A stretch of 7,370 bases of DNA, taken from assembly GCA_905479535.1 (NCBI GenBank), contig CAJQMW010000369.1:1-7370 (forward strand), given 5' to 3'. This stretch comes from an uncultured Maribacter sp. Its GTDB lineage: Bacteria; Bacteroidota; Bacteroidia; Flavobacteriales; Flavobacteriaceae. Made by a program: the position numbers and the translations under genes. Positions 1 to 5,733 of the stretch are shown piece by piece (the stretch's first letter is position 1; the number at the start of each line of letters is the position of its first letter). Under the pieces are notes generated by a model. It searched no databases, was not told the DNA's origin, and worked only from the letters and a program-made list of their open reading frames with translations.

Positions 1-263
1 ATGAATACCATCAACATATCGGCGACGGATGCCAAGGCACAGAAGGAAATATGCTTAAAATCGTATTCGAACCCTTCGTACAATGGGCCTTGAGCCAGCT
101 CCCAAATGAAATTTAAACTAAAAGCCGTTACGGCCACGGCAACTATGAATTTTGCATAGTTGCGTTTGTCTTTTACCCGTTTCGCAAAAAACAAATAGCC
201 CAAAATGATCAAAGTCAACGCTATGGTGGGTACAACGAAAATGCCGAGGCTTAATTCTTCCAT
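1..263 (-). CDS. Multi-pass membrane protein of unknown function (C-terminus cut by window edge)
   Basis: The reading frame starts at ATG 261-263 (MEELSLGIFV...) and stays open for 87 codons to the window edge, so the C-terminus is missing. Two hydrophobic segments are visible at about residues 6-26 and 38-55, with a Lys/Arg-rich loop between them (AKRVKDKRNYAK), which suggests a short cytoplasmic loop. A motif-like stretch follows (WELAQGPLYEGFEYDFKHIS, about residues 54-73), and a third hydrophobic segment begins near residue 73. I do not recognise a named family; the Trp-Glu-Leu...Pro-Leu-Tyr stretch looks like a conserved motif of uncharacterised membrane proteins, from memory only. Two in-frame TAA codons (264-269) stand directly before the ATG, which fixes the N-terminal limit. 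It lies 140 bases beyond the last copper-cluster gene and beyond a hairpin, so it may be a separate unit. Confidence 0.7.
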   Translation of the reverse strand, partial: MEELSLGIFVVPTIALTLIILGYLFFAKRVKDKRNYAKFIVAVAVTAFSLNFIWELAQGPLYEGFEYDFKHISFCALASVADMLMVF

Positions 264-349
264 TTATTATCTACTTAGACTTCTCTTTTTAAGAACACTA
301 AAATTGGCGTTCAACTCTTTGGCCAATACCAAACCCGTATTACCTGAAA

Positions 350-392
350 GGGAAGGGGCTAACCAACCAACCAAACTAAATCGCCCCTTCCC
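350..392 (-). terminator. Hairpin downstream of the copper cluster, possible weak terminator
   Basis: A perfect 10-base inverted repeat (GGGAAGGGGC at 350-359, GCCCCTTCCC at 383-392) encloses a 23-base loop. It begins 11 bases after the stop codon of the 404-751 gene. On the minus strand the stem is followed by only TTTC rather than a full U-tract, so intrinsic termination may be inefficient. It could instead be an mRNA-stabilising 3' structure or an attenuator before the 1-263 gene. Confidence 0.45.
361..375. repeat. AACC tandem tetranucleotide repeat in hairpin loop
   Basis: Three full AACC units plus a partial one (AACCAACCAACCAAA) fill most of the loop of the 350-392 hairpin. On the minus-strand transcript this reads as GGUU repeats. 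It lies outside any supported gene. No function can be assigned; slipped-strand length variation would change only the loop. Confidence 0.6.
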
Positions 393-403
393 ATGACAGG
401 CTT

Positions 404-751
404 TTAGTATTCGATTACTTCCGCCACCTTTTGCCGTACCTTTAAGTTATCCGTAGCGGCAATCTTTTGTGATGCCGATAAAGCGGCATCGGCACCTTCC
501 ACTTTACCAAGTGCTTCGTTCAACATCTCCGCACCCTTTTGGGCATCTCTAGGATTTGAACCGACCAGATCGTTTTTGATATGTTCGTAATGTTCGTAGA
601 CATTGGCCATATTTTCATTGCTGAACTCAAGTGGGGTTTGCTTCATTTCCATTTTGCTATGGTCATGGTTCAACTTTATCTTTTCCTGTGCGTAAGGAAA
701 AGCAAGGGTCAGTAACAGCAGGGCCAAAACCCCTTTTTTCAAATTCTTCAT
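404..751 (-). CDS. Short secreted DUF3347-like protein lacking the C-terminal Cys region
   Basis: The 115-residue protein starts at ATG 749-751 with a Sec signal peptide (MKNLKKGVLALLLLTLAFPYAQ), probably cleaved after Ala-21; there is no lipobox Cys. A short His/Met stretch (NHDHSKMEMK, residues 28-37) is followed by a helical region from about residue 50 that matches the N-terminal half of DUF3347 (VYEHYEHIKNDLVGSNPRDA compares with DYLELKNALVADDKGAAAKA in the 1229-1879 protein). The second half of that domain, with Cys-Pro-Met and a final Cys-Gly in the paralogue, is absent: translation ends at TAA 404-406 after VAEVIEY. No lost C-terminus can be read in the next 140 bases in any frame, so this is either a stable short form or an old truncation. 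It follows the haem protein by 24 bases and is probably the last gene of the operon. A periplasmic metal-binding or chaperone role is inference. Confidence 0.8.
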   Translation of the reverse strand: MKNLKKGVLALLLLTLAFPYAQEKIKLNHDHSKMEMKQTPLEFSNENMANVYEHYEHIKNDLVGSNPRDAQKGAEMLNEALGKVEGADAALSASQKIAATDNLKVRQKVAEVIEY

Positions 752-775
752 TGTTATCCTTTTTAAATTATTTAA

Positions 776-1228
776 TTATAGACTGTCCTTTAATTTTGAT
801 ACCCAATCCAGAACGATTTTCTTTTCGCTGTCCGAAAGTCTTGCATCCCTATGGATGAGCGTGTACGATGTAAGGGGCATTTCATCATCCTCGATCTGGC
901 TTATAATGGATTTTAGTTTGCTGTTCTTTCTTCGTGATGAATAGGAATCCCATTCATTAAAATTCAATTCTTCCTTGCCATGCTCCACATGGTCCTCCAA
1001 AAACCAAGCTACGGGTTGCACCTTATTATACCACGGATAGTCCGTATTGTTGCTGTGGCAGTCATAACAAGAGGTTTTAATGATGCTCTCGATATTTTTT
1101 GGCACATCGTTTACCACCATAAAATCCGTTTTGGGTATCAAATCGCTTTGATTGCGATCGGTGGGCATAAACTGTATGCCCACCAACGCGACCAACAAGA
1201 TCCACCCTGTGACCTTTAACGCCTTCAC
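776..1228 (-). CDS. Haem-binding (Haem_bd-type) single-CXXCH cytochrome-like protein
   Basis: The 150-residue protein has an N-terminal membrane anchor or signal (about residues 6-21, WILLVALVGIQFMP), one c-type haem motif Cys54-Tyr-Asp-Cys57-His58 in the context SCYDCHSNNTDYPWY, and a Met-Pro pair at 117-118 (EDDEMPLTSYTL) that could give the sixth haem ligand. Spacing and length fit the haem-binding domain family common in Bacteroidota (Pfam Haem_bd, from memory). It would sit on the periplasmic side of a membrane. The start is GTG at 1226-1228, because the codon before it in the same frame is the TAA of the upstream gene and the signal sequence begins at once. No spacer is left for a ribosome site, so translation probably depends on re-initiation after the upstream gene. 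In a copper cluster a cytochrome could accept electrons from Cu(I) or from the multicopper oxidase, or be a redox sensor; this is inference. Confidence 0.9.
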   Translation of the reverse strand: MKALKVTGWILLVALVGIQFMPTDRNQSDLIPKTDFMVVNDVPKNIESIIKTSCYDCHSNNTDYPWYNKVQPVAWFLEDHVEHGKEELNFNEWDSYSSRRKNSKLKSIISQIEDDEMPLTSYTLIHRDARLSDSEKKIVLDWVSKLKDSL

Positions 1229-1879
1229 TTAATTGATCTGCTTTTGTACACTACCGCAGGTCATCATTTTGCTTCCGTAGTAAGGGTTCTCGATTTCTTC
1301 GGTGGCACTTAACCATTGTGCTCCCTTACTGTCATTGTACATAGGACAAAAATCTTGGTACAAGGTTCTTTCCGTTCCGGTTATGGCAATCAGATCGATT
1401 ACGTCCTTGCTCAATACATCAAAATGTTCCCGCTGATGATCGATAGGGCTTTTTTCAATATGCTCCGCATGTTCCTTGGCGTCTTCGATGATATCCTTTA
1501 ATTCCTCCTGTTGTCCAGAGGGAAAAGAACTCGTATCGAAATCATTTAAGGAAGCAACCATGGTTCCACCTGCTTTCGCCGCTGCCCCTTTGTCATCGGC
1601 AACCAAAGCGTTCTTGAGTTCCAAATAATCCCCGACAATTTTGGAGGACATCATCGAATGTTCGTTCGTAGACATCATACTTTCGGAGGATTGCATGTTA
1701 TCATGATCCATATCTGAATGGTCGTCCATTCCATCGCCCATGTGCCCATTGTCATCCATATGTTCGGATTGTACCCCGTCTGTACTATTACCCTCTTTTT
1801 TTGTGTCCTTGCACGATGTTGCACTAAGGGCAATTACTGCCATTGCCAAAATTCCTGTTGATACTTTTACCTTTTTCAT
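1229..1879 (-). CDS. His/Met-rich DUF3347 lipoprotein, probable periplasmic copper binder
   Basis: The 216-residue protein begins at ATG 1877-1879 with a lipoprotein signal ending in a lipobox (LSATSC, Cys23). Residues about 39-78 form a low-complexity His/Met/Asp stretch (e.g. HMDDNGHMGDGMDDHSDMDH) typical of proteins that bind Cu or Ag ions. From about residue 80 to the end is a full DUF3347 domain: a helical part (YLELKNALVADDKGAAAKAG), then DFCPMYNDSKGAQWLS (Cys178-Pro-Met180) and ENPYYGSKMMTCGSV (Cys208). The conserved Cys/Met pair suggests a second metal site. DUF3347 domains are also found with CusB-like efflux adaptors in Bacteroidota. It starts 22 bases after the second DUF302 gene, and its stop codon is directly followed, in frame, by the GTG of the haem protein. 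Function as a periplasmic copper scavenger or chaperone is inference from composition and neighbourhood. Confidence 0.9.
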   Translation of the reverse strand: MKKVKVSTGILAMAVIALSATSCKDTKKEGNSTDGVQSEHMDDNGHMGDGMDDHSDMDHDNMQSSESMMSTNEHSMMSSKIVGDYLELKNALVADDKGAAAKAGGTMVASLNDFDTSSFPSGQQEELKDIIEDAKEHAEHIEKSPIDHQREHFDVLSKDVIDLIAITGTERTLYQDFCPMYNDSKGAQWLSATEEIENPYYGSKMMTCGSVQKQIN

Positions 1880-1901
1880 TGTTTGTTATATTTAATATTG
1901 A

Positions 1902-2372
1902 TTATAGTTTAAAGTGACTTTGTTCGATATTATCAAGCACCTTTGTCAAGGTTGCCTTTGTGCCTTTTGCTATATCCCGTATTTCAGATTTCATGGATGC
2001 CGCCCAAGTAGTATCCGTATCCTCAATGGCAATTTCTACTGAAGAATTGTCTTGAACCTCTTTGACACTAATATTGCAGGGAAACAGAACGCCCATTTGG
2101 ATATCATTGGTAATCAGTTGTGAGGCCGTTTCCTTCTCGCAGACCAAGAGAATAAGATGCTTGGGCATCTTCTCTATTTTGGATTTTAAATACTGCTGTA
2201 CATCGAACTCGCCAACAATATCGAAGCCCAATTTTTCAAGTCCGTTTTTGAGGTTTTTTACCGTCTGTTCGAACGTTTGGCCATATCGCCGTGTTATGCA
2301 ATAGGGCGTGTTCTGGCTTTCCGCGTAATCTTGACCGGGAATTTCCTTTGTCTTCTCTTTGCCGTTTTCCAT
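1902..2372 (-). CDS. DUF302 protein, diverged second copy
   Basis: The 156-residue protein starts at ATG 2370-2372, 10 bases after the stop of the first DUF302 gene. No signal peptide is visible; an N-terminal extension of about 22 polar residues precedes the domain. The domain (about 23-150) keeps the DUF302 pattern: YGQTFEQTVKNLKNGLEKLG, FDIVGEFDVQQYLK, LILLVCEKETASQLI and MGVLFPCNISVKEV. Cys78 and Cys99 match the Cys58/Cys79 pair of the neighbour with identical spacing of 21 residues, but the Cys-Asn-Pro motif after the first Cys has become Cys-Glu-Lys. An extra Cys25 is present. DUF302 has no settled biochemical function; the paired Cys and the copper neighbourhood suggest thiol metal handling. 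With no export signal it is probably cytoplasmic. Confidence 0.88.
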   Translation of the reverse strand: MENGKEKTKEIPGQDYAESQNTPYCITRRYGQTFEQTVKNLKNGLEKLGFDIVGEFDVQQYLKSKIEKMPKHLILLVCEKETASQLITNDIQMGVLFPCNISVKEVQDNSSVEIAIEDTDTTWAASMKSEIRDIAKGTKATLTKVLDNIEQSHFKL

Positions 2373-2382
2373 CGATCCGTTT

Positions 2383-2769
2383 TTAAAGCTTTTCTATCAC
2401 GTGCTCAAGCTTGGCCGTAATCTCGTCGGCCACCTCGGCCAATTTTTCATTTTCTACGGCTTGCATCGAGGCCATTGGGTTTACCGCGGCCACCTCTACC
2501 GTACCCTCCTCTATTTCCTGCACGATTACGTTACACGGTAGCATGGTCCCTATCTTATCTTCCGCTTCCAATGCTTTATGTGCATAAGGCGGGTTACAGG
2601 CACCCAGAATTCTATACTTCTTGAAATCGATGTCCAGTTTCTTTTTCAAGGTTTCCTTCACATCTATTTCGGTCAAAATACCAAAACCTTCGTTTTTTAG
2701 TTCTTCGGTAACCCTGTCGATTACTTTGTCAAAGTCTTCGTTCAGCGTTTTATTGAAATAATAGTTCAT
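2383..2769 (-). CDS. DUF302 protein, canonical copy
   Basis: I start this 128-residue protein at ATG 2767-2769 (MNYYFNKTLNEDFDKVI). A longer frame to 2841 exists, but its extra 24 Lys-rich residues overlap the SHOCT gene and are not DUF302-like, while this ATG sits 4 bases after the SHOCT stop. The whole length is a DUF302 domain: FDKVIDRVTEELKNEGFG, ILTEIDVKETLKKK, then ILGACNPPYAHKAL (Cys58) and IGTMLPCNVIVQE (Cys79). The Ala-Cys-Asn-Pro and Leu-Pro-Cys-Asn-Val motifs are the family's hallmarks as I know them. No signal peptide is seen, so it is probably cytoplasmic. The molecular role of DUF302 is not established. The two Cys residues may form a metal site or a disulphide. It is tandem with a diverged paralogue at 1902-2372. 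Confidence 0.92.
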   Translation of the reverse strand: MNYYFNKTLNEDFDKVIDRVTEELKNEGFGILTEIDVKETLKKKLDIDFKKYRILGACNPPYAHKALEAEDKIGTMLPCNVIVQEIEEGTVEVAAVNPMASMQAVENEKLAEVADEITAKLEHVIEKL

Positions 2770-2773
2770 CTTT

Positions 2774-2965
2774 TTAGTTTTTAGAGTTAATAGTCCGTTT
2801 TTGTTCTTCGTATTCCTTTTTTGATATTTCGCCCTTTGCATAACGGTTGTCGAGGATATCCATAGAATTTTCCTTGCTTTTAGAGCTTTGCGGACTTCCT
2901 CCTCTGAAAAGGAAAATGACCAATATCAAAATAACCGGTATCAGTATCCACCACCACATCATCAT
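2774..2965 (-). CDS. SHOCT-domain small membrane protein
   Basis: The 63-residue protein has one transmembrane helix (about residues 4-20, WWWILIPVILILVIFLF) followed by a short linker and a SHOCT motif (ILDNRYAKGEISKKEYEEQK, about 37-56), a short C-terminal module that usually follows membrane anchors and is thought to mediate oligomer formation. Three consecutive ATG codons (2957-2965) precede three Trp codons, so the exact start among them cannot be chosen; I take the outermost. It starts 20 bases after the oxidase stop and ends 4 bases before the first DUF302 gene, so it is inside the operon. Similar mini-proteins are frequent in heavy-metal clusters of Bacteroidota, but no activity is known. 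Confidence 0.88.
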   Translation of the reverse strand: MMMWWWILIPVILILVIFLFRGGSPQSSKSKENSMDILDNRYAKGEISKKEYEEQKRTINSKN

Positions 2966-2985
2966 AATTCTTTAATTTTTAGTTA

Positions 2986-5298
2986 TTAAAACCGGGCCAA
3001 GAGGCCACCGCCCCAGCCATATACATTATTATAATTTCCCTGTATTGAAAAATTTCTGGAAAGGATGTATGCAACTCCTACCAACCACTGGGTTTCACTT
3101 TCATAGGAAATGTTATTTTCCAACTCATTTACCCAACCAAAATCCGCTCTGTATTCATATTCTCCCTCCAAGAAAATCCTTGGAAAAATCAATAACTCTC
3201 TGTCCAACCGTATTCTTGGGCGCAATTGATGGTCCATACTCACATCTACATTAAAGCGGTAAGGCGCAAAGTATTTGACCCCGACCAGTCCAACAGTATT
3301 GAATTCATCGTACGAATTAGGAATTTCAGTTTCGGTATTAACACCTACATATAAGCGAACCCAACCATTCAGGTACCTGTTATAATTTACTTCTATTTCA
3401 GCATTTTGGTCATAGTCAAATTCGGCCCGTAAACCAAATTCATTTCTAATATTGCTAGATGTTAAAAAGAGTTCATTGAAGTTTGACCCTGCACGGGCCA
3501 ATCCCCACGAATAATAAAGGTCAGTCTCATGGGTGAGTGTTTGAGCCGAAAAATCTACCATTCTATTATCCCTAGGGGTATCGTAACTGAATACACGTGC
3601 CATACCGCCCATTAAATGGTACAATACGTGACAATGAAAGAACCAGTCGCCATACTCCTCGTTATAAAATTCGATGACCACTTTTTGCATCGGTGGCACA
3701 TTTACGGTATGTTTTAATGGGGAACGCTCGCCATTTTCGTTAATCACCCTAAAAAAATGCCCGTGAAGGTGCATAGGGTGGTGCATCATCGTCAAGTTGT
3801 TTAATGTTATTCTTGTCACCTCATCGCCTTTAATTTTAATATTATCGGTTTCGGACAATGGCACGCCGTTCATACTCCAGATATAACGTTGCATATTACC
3901 GGTTAGATTGAGTAAAATATCATTTACGGGCACATCTGCCTTATAAGCGGTATTTTCCTTTGCCTTTAAAAAATCATAGTTGAAATAGGTTTTACGCGTG
4001 GTGTAATCAAATGGGGTACTGTCTTTTTGCATCATTTGGTCACTATGGTTCATATGGCCATCCATTTTCATTTTATCATTCATTGCACCATCTTTCATAG
4101 GCATATTCATTTTCATCTGTCCATCTTCCATATCCATATCCATATCCATATCCATCTTCATCCCATACTTCTGCATTAAAAACTCCGGTGTTTTTTTCTT
4201 TTTGTTTCCTACCATAGCAGGTGCACCCATCTTCATATCCATTTGTGCCATTTGCTTCATCATTTCCACTTTGTCCGGCCTGTCAATTCTTTCTGCGGGA
4301 TAAAGTGTTCCTTGTCCTAGCCGTAAAGAGGTATCCCCAGAGCCATCCTGTGCCGTGGCAATAATTTCTAAAGTACCTTCTGGAATGGTGACAATTACAT
4401 CGTAGGTTTCAGCAATACCAAAAAGGAAACGACTTTTAGATACAGGTTCCACATCTATACCGTCACTTGAAACCACCATTGGGTTACCCCCACCAAAATC
4501 CAACCAGTAATAGGTAGATGCAGAGGCATTGATAAAACGAAGCCTTACTTTTTCACCGGGTTTAAATTCGGGGTACGCTGCTAGTTTTTCACCATTGGTT
4601 AAAAATGAAGGGTAGTAGATATCCGCAATATCCGCACCTTCCATACGGTCGCGCCAAAATTTGAACTGTGCTCCCAACGCCCCTTCCTTAATGACCCTGC
4701 TCAACGGTACTGCTGTCCCTTTTTTTACCTGATACCATTCATTCCCTCTTTTAAGGTTGCGCAACACATTCATTGGTTTTTCATTGGTCCAATCAGAGAG
4801 AACAACGACCAAGTCTTTATCATAGTCCAATGTTCTTTCTTTGGGTTGAATGATTATGGAACCATACACCCCCTTTTGCTCCTGTAGCATGGTATGGGAA
4901 TGGTACCAATACGTACCCGATTGGTTTATAGGTATTCTGTATTGGAATGTCTCACCTACCTCAATAGGCGGTGTGGTTAAATAAGGAACACCATCATAAA
5001 AATTGGGAAGTATCAAACCGTGCCAATGCACAGAGGTTTCTTCATCCATTTTATTGGTTACGTTGATTATGGCAAGGTCTCCTTCGGTAAATTCCAAGAC
5101 TGGCCCTGGAATACTGCCGTTGATGGTCATTCCATTGGTGGTTACTCCACCAAGGGTCATTTCCTTTTGTTCCAAGGTAAGGTTATACTCCTTAACGGGA
5201 CGCCCTTCTTCTTTTCTGTCCTCACCATTTGTCCCTACTTGGGCGAGTGCCATTGAAGAGGTAAATAGTAATAGTGTGATAAATTTTAATGCTTTCAT
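2986..5298 (-). CDS. Multicopper oxidase (CopA-like) fused to a CopB-like outer-membrane barrel
   Basis: The 770-residue protein starts at ATG 5296-5298 with a Sec signal peptide (MKALKFITLLLFTSSMALAQ, cleavage likely after Ala-19). All copper-site motifs of a multicopper oxidase are present: HWHG at 91-94, HSH at 133-135, HPMHLHGH at 507-514 and HCHVLYHLMGGM at 555-566, giving Cys556 and axial Met566 for the type 1 copper. The cupredoxin part ends near residue 575. A Met-rich insert spans about 345-425 (MDMKMG, MDMDMDMDM, MKMNMPMKDG, HMNHSDQMM), as in CopA/PcoA-type cuprous oxidases. Residues about 585-770 have alternating polar and aromatic segments (YYSWGLARAGSNFNELFLTS, RIRLDRELLIFPRIFLEGEY) and end in Phe, like the CopB/PcoB beta-barrel. 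The predicted reaction is Cu(I) oxidation to Cu(II) with O2 reduction, on the periplasmic face of the outer membrane. It heads a tight run of genes down to 404. I give no symbol because copA and pcoA are ambiguous here. Confidence 0.93.
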   Translation of the reverse strand: MKALKFITLLLFTSSMALAQVGTNGEDRKEEGRPVKEYNLTLEQKEMTLGGVTTNGMTINGSIPGPVLEFTEGDLAIINVTNKMDEETSVHWHGLILPNFYDGVPYLTTPPIEVGETFQYRIPINQSGTYWYHSHTMLQEQKGVYGSIIIQPKERTLDYDKDLVVVLSDWTNEKPMNVLRNLKRGNEWYQVKKGTAVPLSRVIKEGALGAQFKFWRDRMEGADIADIYYPSFLTNGEKLAAYPEFKPGEKVRLRFINASASTYYWLDFGGGNPMVVSSDGIDVEPVSKSRFLFGIAETYDVIVTIPEGTLEIIATAQDGSGDTSLRLGQGTLYPAERIDRPDKVEMMKQMAQMDMKMGAPAMVGNKKKKTPEFLMQKYGMKMDMDMDMDMEDGQMKMNMPMKDGAMNDKMKMDGHMNHSDQMMQKDSTPFDYTTRKTYFNYDFLKAKENTAYKADVPVNDILLNLTGNMQRYIWSMNGVPLSETDNIKIKGDEVTRITLNNLTMMHHPMHLHGHFFRVINENGERSPLKHTVNVPPMQKVVIEFYNEEYGDWFFHCHVLYHLMGGMARVFSYDTPRDNRMVDFSAQTLTHETDLYYSWGLARAGSNFNELFLTSSNIRNEFGLRAEFDYDQNAEIEVNYNRYLNGWVRLYVGVNTETEIPNSYDEFNTVGLVGVKYFAPYRFNVDVSMDHQLRPRIRLDRELLIFPRIFLEGEYEYRADFGWVNELENNISYESETQWLVGVAYILSRNFSIQGNYNNVYGWGGGLLARF
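4128..4155. repeat. CCATAT hexanucleotide tandem repeat inside the oxidase gene
   Basis: Four perfect CCATAT units followed by CCAT run from 4128 to 4155. On the minus strand they encode alternating Met and Asp (residues 382-390) within the Met-rich metal-binding insert. Because the unit is six bases, gain or loss of copies would keep the frame and change only the number of Met-Asp pairs. Confidence 0.85.
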
Positions 5299-5733
5299 TT
5301 TTACTGTGTGTATTTTAATTTCATAATCGAAAGAAAGTAACAGTTCCTTTGCTCATTCCTTACCCTATCCGATTCTATTTTTAACTTTTTAAATAATTAA
5401 TGTTCGCCGGTTGTATATAATATCCTTGGATTCAATTTGATTTGTCCGGAATTTCAATTGCAGTTCCTGTACCGGTGGCCTTTTGACATTCCAAACCTTT
5501 TCCACTTGTCAATGGTCCAACCAATCCTGATGTCTTCCCACTATCAATGACAGCACAAAAACCAAAATACCTATACCCAATGCCCACCAATACATTTCCA
5601 TCACTTCAATAATTTGTTTTCTTTTAACGTTATTTTGAAATCAATTTTACGATCATTTTTTGCATGTTTCCCTAAACTGGTAATCAAAATAATAGTTATC
5701 CATTTGCTGTAAAGACTTGTTTCAATGCGTCAT
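5299..5733. other. Sparse 435-base stretch between lipoprotein and oxidase genes
   Basis: No long gene is present. The only candidate gene is a 30-residue membrane peptide at 5509-5601. The 206 bases directly upstream of the oxidase (5299-5504) are AT-rich near the ATG (TTAATTATTTAAAAAG around 5384-5400) and most likely hold the promoter and leader of the oxidase operon, but I cannot fix -33/-7 elements of the Bacteroidota TTTG/TAnnTTTG type. No clear terminator follows the lipoprotein gene. Several short open frames without ATG cross this stretch and look like chance. Confidence 0.6.
5509..5601 (-). CDS. Candidate 30-residue single-pass membrane peptide
   Basis: An ATG at 5599-5601 (second ATG two codons later at 5593-5595) opens a 30-codon frame ending in TGA at 5509-5511. 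It encodes an aromatic N-terminus (MEMYWW), one hydrophobic helix (about residues 5-22, WWALGIGILVFVLSLIVG) and a charged tail (GRHQDWLDH), with positive charge directly after the helix. This is the layout of a real single-pass mini-protein, but the frame is short enough to arise by chance, and another open frame (5432-5605, no ATG) overlaps it. If real, it would be an inner-membrane accessory of the copper cluster. I do not recognise it. Confidence 0.4.
   Translation of the reverse strand: MEMYWWALGIGILVFVLSLIVGRHQDWLDH

Noticed and set aside
264..403. Frameshift remnant of the missing DUF3347 C-terminal half
   Set aside because: None of the three minus-strand frames in this stretch shows the Cys-Pro-Met, Trp-Leu-Ser or Asn-Pro-Tyr landmarks.
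267..446. A 59-codon minus-strand open frame ending just before the 1-263 gene, including a Cys-His-Gly-Lys-Gly string
   Set aside because: It has no ATG, overlaps the end of the 404-751 gene and contains the hairpin and AACC repeat. A frame of this length is expected by chance, and one Cys-His is not a CXXCH haem motif.
2770..2841. Longer start for the first DUF302 gene, adding 24 residues
   Set aside because: The extension overlaps the SHOCT gene, is Lys/Asn-rich and unlike DUF302, and the internal ATG at 2767-2769 lies at the domain boundary right after the SHOCT stop.
5432..5605. A 57-codon Gly-rich minus-strand open frame in the long gap
   Set aside because: It has no ATG, competes with the better-formed 30-residue membrane peptide, and resembles no family I know.
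5640..5733. Short open frames after the lipoprotein stop that read like a protein tail
   Set aside because: They are under 45 codons, start without ATG and come from AT-rich sequence; the lipoprotein already ends at a natural domain end, so a frameshifted extension is not needed.
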